From: Portulaca oleracea
Lineage: Eukaryota; Streptophyta; Magnoliopsida; Caryophyllales; Portulacaceae
Length of the DNA: 64,000 nucleotides
Direction: 5' to 3'
Assembly (NCBI GenBank): GCA_029582165.1
Contig: CM055876.1
Coordinates: 20,078,501-20,142,500, forward strand
Positions within the stretch are counted from its first letter, which is position 1. Each line of letters starts with the position of its first letter. Shown piece after piece: positions 57,516 to 64,000 of this stretch. Below the pieces are notes generated by a model that was given only the letters and a program-made list of their open reading frames with translations, was not told the origin of the DNA and searched no databases. The position numbers and the translations under genes are program-made.

Positions 57516-58159
57516 TGTTAGGATTCTCAGGGCGTAGTTAGCAGACAAACAATAATAAAGGGCGAAAAATAAATAAAGATTCGACACAAAGGAATTAACG
57601 TGGAAAAACTCAAACCGGGAAAAAAAACCACGAACGATGCACTATCAGAGGATTACAGCGGTGTTTCAGAGATTCCCAGACCTCCACAATCTCTCACAAC
57701 CTTCCTAGAGTTACAACCTAAGAACTCAACAATCACAGTTGAGCCTCACACAACTCCCTCAGGAACACAGAGATTACAGGTCAATCTCTTGTGGTATAAG
57801 ATGAAACACTCTCAATTGCTAGGTGGTCTAAAATAAGGAGAACAAGACCCCTATATATACTAGAAGGTACAAAAGGAAACCCTAGGGTACAACCTAGAAG
57901 ATAGCAGTCGCAAGGAAATAACATAAACATAGACCATTGGACGAAGCCCAACAAAGAGTCGCACGCAGAACCCAAAACGCTGGCTGCGTTTCCAAAAACG
58001 CTGGCTGCGTTTTCAAGAGTGAAGCTTCTGGACGAGGCGCTGCCAGCGGGCAGAAACACGCAGGCTGCGTTTTTCTTTTTTCCTTCGATCCTCTTCCTTC
58101 TTTCGCTCCTTCTTCATATTTGGTCTTTTATCCCAACAAATTGGTCTTCACACCCAACA
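57516..58159 (-). repeat. 5' LTR of copia derivative
   Basis: 644 bp. Minus-strand TATATATAG at about 57851-57860. Upstream of it are two adjacent palindromes of AAACGC/GCGTTT type (57975-57991 and 57995-58013) around TGGCT; the partner LTR has only one degenerate copy at this place. Confidence 0.9.
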
Positions 58160-58201
58160 ATGCGTTGGGCCTGATTTTGAAGCTTCACACAGGAAAGAAG
58201 G

Positions 58202-58273
58202 GTGTCGAATCTTTATTTATTTTTCGCCCTTTATTATTGTTTGTCTGCTAACTACGCCCTGAGAATCCTAACA
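58202..58273 (+). repeat. Inverted first 72 bp of the copia LTR
   Basis: Reverse complement of 57516-57587 (GTGTCGAATC...CCTAACA), with no difference seen by eye, followed directly by CGCAT, the complement of the ATGCG target duplication. It is the missing end of the 3' LTR. Confidence 0.9.
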
Positions 58274-59900
58274 CGCATCCCTCTCCAGCACAACCCGTTG
58301 GTACTCTTTGTTCCTAGCCACCTTGAGCCCATACGTTGTTGTCGTTACTTCTGCTATCTTAGGGGTCCAGCTCACTTCCATCTTCTTTGTGCTAACAACC
58401 ATAAATTTATTCCCTTGCGCATCACGAATGGCGTAGCCCAGACCCATCTTCCCTTCCTGTGCTACGTGAGTGTCAGTATTTATCTTCACTAGGCCTTGCG
58501 ATGGTGGTTCCTACCTCTCCAACGTGATGGTTTCAGCTGGTGGTCCTAGCTTAGCGATCGCTCCCTAATATCTCCAGGCCTCTTCAACCATTTTAATAAA
58601 ACCTTTCACCAACACTTCCCTTCTTGGTTCTGTCCTATTGTGCACTTCCTCGCTATCCACATTGCCCAACAACCAGTTGCTACCTTGATAAGTTCTTCTT
58701 CATCGTGTTTGTCCAGAAGCCAGGTTAAGAGGTCTTGAATGGAGCTTCTGGGTGCTTCTCCTAAGCTCTCCCACATTCCACACGCTACCCAACTTTGTTT
58801 GATCTTCATACAATCCACGAGTGCATGAAGGATTGTTTCTCACTCCAATTGCAACATGGGCATGTCCCTTCTTCTCGCAGGTGTCGTTGGTGTAGCTTCG
58901 CATAGACCCCTAGGATGCCTCACGATGCCCTCCATAGGAAGTGTTGCAGGTTCGGTAATGTTAGGATGTGCGATAGTCGCTCCACCACTATCATTCTTCT
59001 GCATTTGCTGTCTCGAACCATCGCGTAATATTCCCCAGCTTCCCTAACCAATATGCTAACTTCATGCTGAATTGTCCATCCTTACTTGTTCACCAGTATA
59101 GGTTGTCACTTGGTAGCTTGGGACTTAGAGGTATTGATAGGATTGCCTCGGCATCCTCTGGGATGAATATTTCCCCGATTAAGTCCACTCTCCATGTTGC
59201 TGTGTCTAGGTCAATGTGCTCGTAGACTCTAGCTTCCTGTAATACATCTCCCCGGGCCCTCGGCCTTAGATTGTCTTTGGAGATAGGCATCCACAGGTCA
59301 TTCCACGCTTGTATTCTCGACCCATTCCCCACTCTCCACCTCACTCCTTCGAGGGTGATGGCTCCCCCCCCCCCCCCAATTGACCTCCACGTGAAACTAG
59401 GATCCCATCCTCGTCTAGCCTCCAAAACCCCGTCGTTGGGATAGTATTTGGCCTTCAATATCCGACTCAATTAGGTCAGTCCCCCATTCATCAACCGCCA
59501 TAGTTGCTTCGCCAGTAGGGCTTTATTGAACATCTTCAAATCCCAGAATCCCATCCCCCCCCATGTGTTTTGGTAAACAGAGGGATTCCCATGCCCTCCA
59601 ATGCATTGCTCTCCCCTCCATCTTGTTTCCCCACCAGAAGCGGGCAATAAGGTCGTGAATATCCTCTAGCAATGTGTCCGGGAGTGTGAAAATGCTCATG
59701 ATGTAGGTGGGCATCGCTTGAGCTACCGCCTTGATGAGGGTCTCCTTGCCCAACTTGGATAGTAGTCGTTCCTTCCAACATGTAACTTTTTCCATATTCG
59801 CTCCTCTAAGGCAGCCAACACCGCTTGCTTTGATCGCCCAATTATGGTAGGTAATCCCCTAGTACTTGTCGTGTCGCTCCACTACCTGTACTCCAAAGGT
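58274..59900 (-). pseudogene. LINE ORF2 3' half: RT end, zf-RVT and RNase H
   Basis: Minus strand, 5' to 3': the end of reverse transcriptase (YLGLP-like motif decayed; SKLGKETLIKAVAQAMPTYI, DLIARFWWG, near 59795-59523), the linker (SRILKAKYYPNDGVLEARRG near 59465, WRVGNGSRIQAWNDLW), a zf-RVT-like Cys/His region near 58870-59000, and an RNase H start (KINTDTHVAQEGKMGLGYAI near 58485; YQRVVLERDA at 58278). The final codons are cut exactly at the copia target site; the continuation LGLILKLHTGKKG lies at 58164-58201 and the rest at 55193-55361. Frameshifts and stops show it is dead. The catalytic RT core and endonuclease are absent, so it is 5' truncated. Confidence 0.82.
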
Positions 59901-60734
59901 TGTTCATGTTAACATCTAGCAAGGCATAAGAAAAATGTCACGAATTTTTACATGCTCCAAAATTTTGTTAATCGTGATCACACATACTCAAAGAATTATA
60001 ACTTCCACTTCCCATGACTCTTACTAAGTGTAGTGTGACTCAAAATTGTAGGGTTTGTCTGTATTGAATGGTAGGGGAAGGAAAACGGTTCAACATATTT
60101 TCTTCATTTGAGAAAATAAATGGAGGGTGATATTTTGTTCATATTCTTTCATTCATCATGTTCTCATTTTGTAAAAGTCAGACCATGTTCCTTGACCCAT
60201 TAACTCACTGGGTCAACCTATATAAGATCAAACTAATCAGACTAGTTAATCCATTGACCTACTTAGTTGATTGGATTATTGACCGATCTAAATTTAAACA
60301 ACATACCTTTTCCCTTGAAATGAGGGCAAAAAGGGGAAAGAAAAGGTTTTCAATACTTCTCATCTCATAGCCATCTCAGACCCTCATTAATATAACCAAG
60401 CCCCATAGCCTCTAGCATTATCTATTCTCTTTCCCTTCACTCTTTTGTCTTCCCCTCTTCCCCTGCAATTTATTAAATGCACCCAAAGCATGTTCTCCAA
60501 ATACTACAATTGTTCACATACATATATTAAGTTGTTCAACCAAATAAATTAAGTTATTCACTCTGATTATTATGATTGTTCACTCGCAAATATTTGGGTC
60601 ACATTCTTCGGCTGTATGTAATATCCCTTTAAACTAATCTAAGCACACTGCTAAGACTGCATACTTTCCATGTCATGACAAGTGTCATTTTAAAATGTTA
60701 ATCATTGCTAATATTATATTAAAATTATAAAGTG
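59901..60734. other. Unassigned intergenic DNA
   Basis: An open stretch at 60158-60370 has no recognisable domain. No transposon ends seen. Confidence 0.4.
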
Positions 60735-60910
60735 TCAATGAGCTTTATCTCGCATGAGGGTGAGATGTTTATCCTTCCCACCAAGGGTTCGATCCCCAGT
60801 AACCACAATTTTCTTGGTAGGCTCCTTGTGAGCCTCATAATGGTGTACCCCACCCCCCCCCCTTCTGGGCGGGTAGGCCTACTGGGTTCTCCCTGAAATA
60901 GGAAACTCAG
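60735..60910 (+). mobile_element. Possible tRNA-derived SINE remnant
   Basis: GGGTTCGATCCCC at about 60786-60798 is an excellent RNA polymerase III B box. A weak A-box candidate (CGCATGAGGGTGAG) lies about 35 nt upstream. The downstream body has CTTGGTAGGCTCC and a C-run. No A-tail or target duplication was found. Confidence 0.4.
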
Positions 60911-61642
60911 TAGATGGCCCGACTTATCAATGTAAAAAAATATTAAAATTATAAAATAGTAAATATTGTAAAAAGTATATAATTAAATTAAAGTAATTGT
61001 GACAAAAAAAGACCAATATTGTACTTAAACTACCTTTTTCTGACAATGAACTGAAATACTATAGAAAATTGAAAACTACAAATATCTAGTACATGAGATT
61101 GTACAATCTCAGGACTTTCAGTACAAAACAGAAAGGGGAACTCAGCTGCCGCTCAACATTTGCAAATTACAGAATTACAGTAGTTGCCCACATCGGAAGA
61201 CACCTGTTTCAAGCAACAAGGAGTAGAAGCCATGTAAATGTAAGCCTAACCATGAATCTGTCCTATAGTGTTCCCTAGAGCTTCAAGTACCAAAACCACA
61301 AATAACAACAATAGTACAGCCTGATCCTCTCTCCATAAAGAACAAGAGACTGGCACCTCACCATATCTATACACGCTCAACTAAAGCATATTGCCCCATC
61401 ATCAACTGCTGTCTTACTCGTACAAAAACAATCATAAGTTGGCCGTAAGGGTATTAAGGCACCCATCAAGGAAAAAATGTAACACTCTTTTCATCCACAA
61501 TGTGTGACTCAAACCTCCCATGCCAAAGGAAATCATCATGAGGACTATATGATAAAGGGATCCCCACAACATGCAGCAATTATGATAAGCCATCGTAGAC
61601 TTGGTGTTTGTATCAAACCTCTTGTTCTCATGTCACAAAATT
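60911..61642. other. Region downstream of the homeodomain gene
   Basis: AT-rich to about 61080, then more balanced sequence that is probably the 3' UTR of the homeodomain gene (read on the minus strand). Confidence 0.4.
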
Positions 61643-62227
61643 TCAAGCATTTGATTTCCTTCGCTTCCGCCCACTTGCACCTTGAGCGACTGGAGTTTGC
61701 GATGTGTTGGTTTCAATGTCAGGAGGTTGCGATGAGTCAGTTTGAGCGCCCCCTTTGGGGGTCTCTGAGTTCAGGTTCTGTGGAGCTGGCTGACCGTCTT
61801 CTGTAGTATTCTTTCTCTTTCTAGATGTGCTAGGTGTTTGTTTACGCTTCCCACTTGCCTTTCTATCCAACTTACTAGATTCCGCCACTTTGGACCCAGG
61901 AACAGCAGTATTTACATCTCCTGAAACACTCTCAACCCCGTTGCAAGCAGCAATAGATGGAGTATTGAGTGATGTAGCTGCTTCCATACTTGATTGTAAC
62001 CTCTCGGGATGATGATTGAAACTCCACCGAGCGTTGCCAAACCATTTGTCGACCTGTTCAATAAAAGCGTTGAGAGAGAGAGAGAGAGAAAGAGATGTTA
62101 AACAGTCAAAGGAGAGGATCAAACTAAATTGATATACCCTTAGAGGTGTGAGTCCAAGCTCCTTCGCCAAATTCTCTTTTGTCGTACGATCAGGATACTG
62201 ATTTTCTTTGAATGATTCATAGAGTCT
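61643..62227 (-). CDS. Homeodomain protein of HAT3.1/PRH type, last two exons
   Basis: Two exons are visible: 62227-62138 (90 nt) and 62053-61643 (411 nt, stop TGA at 61643-61645), joined by an 84-nt GT-AG intron (62137-62054) with a CT-repeat polypyrimidine tract. The first gives RLYESFKENQYPDRTTKENL and AKELGLTPLR, helices 1 and 2 of the homeodomain. The second opens with VDKWFGNARWSFN, the DNA-recognition helix with the conserved WF-N-R residues. The C-terminal tail is rich in Ser/Thr/Pro with basic clusters (KASGKRKQTPSTSRKRK; GRKRRKS at the end) that look like nuclear localisation signals. This layout fits plant PHD-finger homeodomain proteins, nuclear DNA-binding factors. The upstream exons (PHD finger) were not found and may lie beyond 64000. 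Confidence 0.85.
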   Translation of the reverse strand, partial: RLYESFKENQYPDRTTKENLAKELGLTPLRVYQFSLILSFDCLTSLSLSLSLNAFIEQVDKWFGNARWSFNHHPERLQSSMEAATSLNTPSIAACNGVESVSGDVNTAVPGSKVAESSKLDRKASGKRKQTPSTSRKRKNTTEDGQPAPQNLNSETPKGGAQTDSSQPPDIETNTSQTPVAQGASGRKRRKSNA

Positions 62228-62425
62228 CTGCAAGATCAATAAACACTTTCAACTCAAAAATCCAATGAAACAAATTCCAATATGTTTTACATTTACAAAA
62301 CACTAGCTACGACTATAATCAGGAGTCATAAAAACCTACCTTATTAAAAACCTGAAAGCCACCATTGTTTTGCTTTTAATATTTTTTTTTTTTTTGGGGG
62401 GGGTTGGGGGGGGGAGTTCATTTTC
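62228..62425 (-). other. Upstream intron of the homeodomain gene
   Basis: Follows the acceptor TTGCAG at 62228-62233 (minus). A GTAGG donor-like site at about 62333-62337 (minus) could mark a small exon, but the frame does not support it. A T14-G8 homopolymer block at about 62381-62416 sits next to the solo LTR. Confidence 0.4.
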
Positions 62426-63744
62426 TGATGTATAATGGGATCAAGAGTGTGGTTGATCAATTACACATCATAGGGGAGACGTGCAAACGATCTAAGAGTG
62501 GGAGGCTTCACGTGAAATTGAGGCTAGGGTTAGGGTGGTTCACGTGAGGTAAGGGGAAAGATGGAGGGAAATTTGCCGTGAGGGCTTTTGTGGTTTCAAG
62601 ATTCAAGAAGGGTTGAATTCTTGAATGTGAAGGGATGAATTCTTGGATGATGATTAGGGGGGGATTGACGTGAGAATTGAAGAGAGAGAGAGGGTTTGGC
62701 GTGTGGTTTGTTGGGAGGGAGAGAGTTTGAGAGGTTGTTGGAGGAGAGAGAAAGTTGTTAGGAGTTTGTTATGGAGAGAGAGGGAGTTGGTTGAGCTATT
62801 TTGTGAGGAGTGAGGAGGGTGGACGATTGAGGGAGTATGGAGGGGGTAGAGAGTGACGTTGGAGGGGGTATGAGGTGAGGGTAGATATTATCTTTCTAAA
62901 GAATAGAAAGATAATGGGATAGAGCTAGATTTCCTACTTGAATCCACAAGAAGGACAACCTAGGGTTTCTTGATCTAGACCGCAACCTAGGATCAAGTTC
63001 TTCCTAAACCACTTGGTTACCACACCAAGATACAATAGAAGAGGGGTTGAGAGTTTATCTAAACTCTCGGGAAAAAGCTAAAAGCTTAAAGGGATTCATA
63101 TTTCTGTATTCGATGATTCTAAAAGATTGCAAACCTAGGCTATTTATACTAGGAGAGTCCTAACTCCCCTAGGAATCCTTACTTGGCGTGCAAGCCAAGG
63201 ATTACTAATCCTAGTTGATTATCTATTCCAATCTCCTCTTGGATTAGGATTCCTTATCCTAAGGGGAGTTGATTACAACTACCTTATCCAAATTAGAACT
63301 GGCTTTCCTAATCCTGGATGGATTAGTTACAAAATAAGCCATCCTAATCTAGAATAGTTATACTTGACGCCTACTCTACTCCTACCACACGCGTAACACT
63401 CTTTCTAGAACATTCTAGAACAATTTAGAATGTTCTAGATTTATCTAATTCCTAACTAAAATTTAAAACACACCAAAAAATAAAACTAAAGATTAAATTA
63501 CATCCAAAAGAATTAAAACTAAGAATGAAGCTTCTCTTGGACGTAACTTGGGCCTCATCTTGGGCTTAGTTGGCGTGACTTTGCAGGAATTAAGAAGTTT
63601 GGACGTCCTCTTGCCATAAGGAGCATATCATATGAATGGGCCTATGGGCCTCTATGCTCATATTTTCCTCTATAGCTTGTCTTGTTCCTTGGAAATTAAA
63701 TTGGGCCCTCGTGGAATGTATTTGGCGTGGGCCAAAATACATCA
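62426..63744 (-). mobile_element. Solo LTR
   Basis: Begins TGATGTAT and ends ATACATCA, an 8-bp inverted terminal pair. It is flanked by perfect TTTTC duplications (62421-62425, 63745-63749). A minus-strand TATAAATAG at about 63147-63155 gives the orientation. There is no internal region. The ends resemble those of the CRM-like LTRs, but the body does not match them. Confidence 0.8.
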
Positions 63745-64000
63745 TTTTCTGTCTACAACTCTTAGCCCCACCCCATCTACACGAGCATGTCAGGGGAAAG
63801 GTTTCATTCATAAATGCGAAGCCAGACTCATAACTAACACTATCAAGAGCACATGACCAGGTCCCAGGAAGTCCAGGAAATGGAATATCAAAAGCATATA
63901 TGTAAATTTTTGGTGATCTCCAACAAGCAATGACATCCATATCATAGAGTCCTCCCATTGTGGAGTTCAGGCTTTGGGTTCAGGGGGGTTGCATGTACCT
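63745..64000 (-). other. Open stretch at the window edge, unrecognised
   Basis: From an ATG at 63956-63958 (minus) about 70 codons stay open up to the solo LTR, with YIYAFDIPFPGLPGTW and ETFPLTCSC. The amino-acid pattern looks protein-like, but I do not recognise the family, and there is an in-frame stop upstream within the window. It could be an exon of the homeodomain gene, of another gene, or a pseudogene. Confidence 0.3.

Larger units (their letters stand above)
55361..58159 (-). mobile_element. Ty1/copia deletion derivative, inserted in a LINE and then inverted
   Basis: Right LTR 57516-58159 (complete, TGTTAGG...CCCAACA) is the 5' LTR on the minus strand, with primer site TGGTATCAGAGC at 57502-57513. 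Left LTR 55361-55911 lacks its first about 72 bp; those bases sit in reverse orientation at 58202-58273. The target duplication ATGCG (58160-58164) has its partner as the complement CGCAT (58274-58278). The interior is only 1.6 kb and holds gag and protease; integrase, reverse transcriptase and RNase H are gone. Confidence 0.88.

Overview
This window is nuclear DNA of a flowering plant. The evidence is GT-AG introns in plant-type genes (a TIP41-like gene, a single-finger C2H2 repressor with the QALGGH motif, and a plant homeodomain of the HAT3.1/PRH kind), LTR retrotransposons primed by initiator tRNA-Met, plant-type LINEs, and many Stowaway, hAT and Helitron-like small elements. One recurrent MITE carries an AAGACCGTCTCAC end that I associate with Caryophyllales; that placement is only a guess.

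Layout. 1-1754: an LTR-like fragment and unassigned DNA. 1755-7488: a complete but broken Ty1/copia element with 5-bp target duplication ATTAT. 7494-22440: repeat-rich intergenic DNA with MITEs, a small Helitron, a 3.6-kb giant inverted repeat (9923-13528), a LINE remnant, a tandem array and a TIR element that captured the start of an MCM3-like gene (20146-21399). 22550-28990: a decayed LINE split by a gag-only LTR element (23337-27204) and a hAT-type MITE (27622-27936). 29331-31641: an LTR-like GC-rich block, a minisatellite and Stowaway MITEs. 32523-38823: a nearly complete Ty3/gypsy element of probable CRM (centromeric chromovirus) type, inserted in an older MITE, with TSD CCATA. 38858-40180: small elements.

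The genic part runs from about 42 to 52 kb: a C2H2 zinc finger gene (+, 42050-42601) and a complete eight-coding-exon TIP41-like gene (-, 46131-51759). 52206-59900 is again transposon DNA: a 3' fragment of a second CRM-like element, and a LINE interrupted by a copia deletion derivative whose insertion was later inverted in place. At the right end lie the last two exons of a homeodomain gene (-, 61643-62227) and a solo LTR (62426-63744).

The most unusual signal is shared by five otherwise unrelated LTRs. Each has, upstream of its TATA box where one is visible, a cluster of short near-perfect palindromes with arms of 5-9 bp, a spacer of 2-5 bp and CpG in the arms. Each family uses a different palindrome, the copy number differs between the two LTRs of single elements, and in one family the outermost base pair changes on both sides together. 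The full copia element also lacks the usual tRNA-Met primer site and instead has, at that position, 15 nt perfectly complementary to its own leader.
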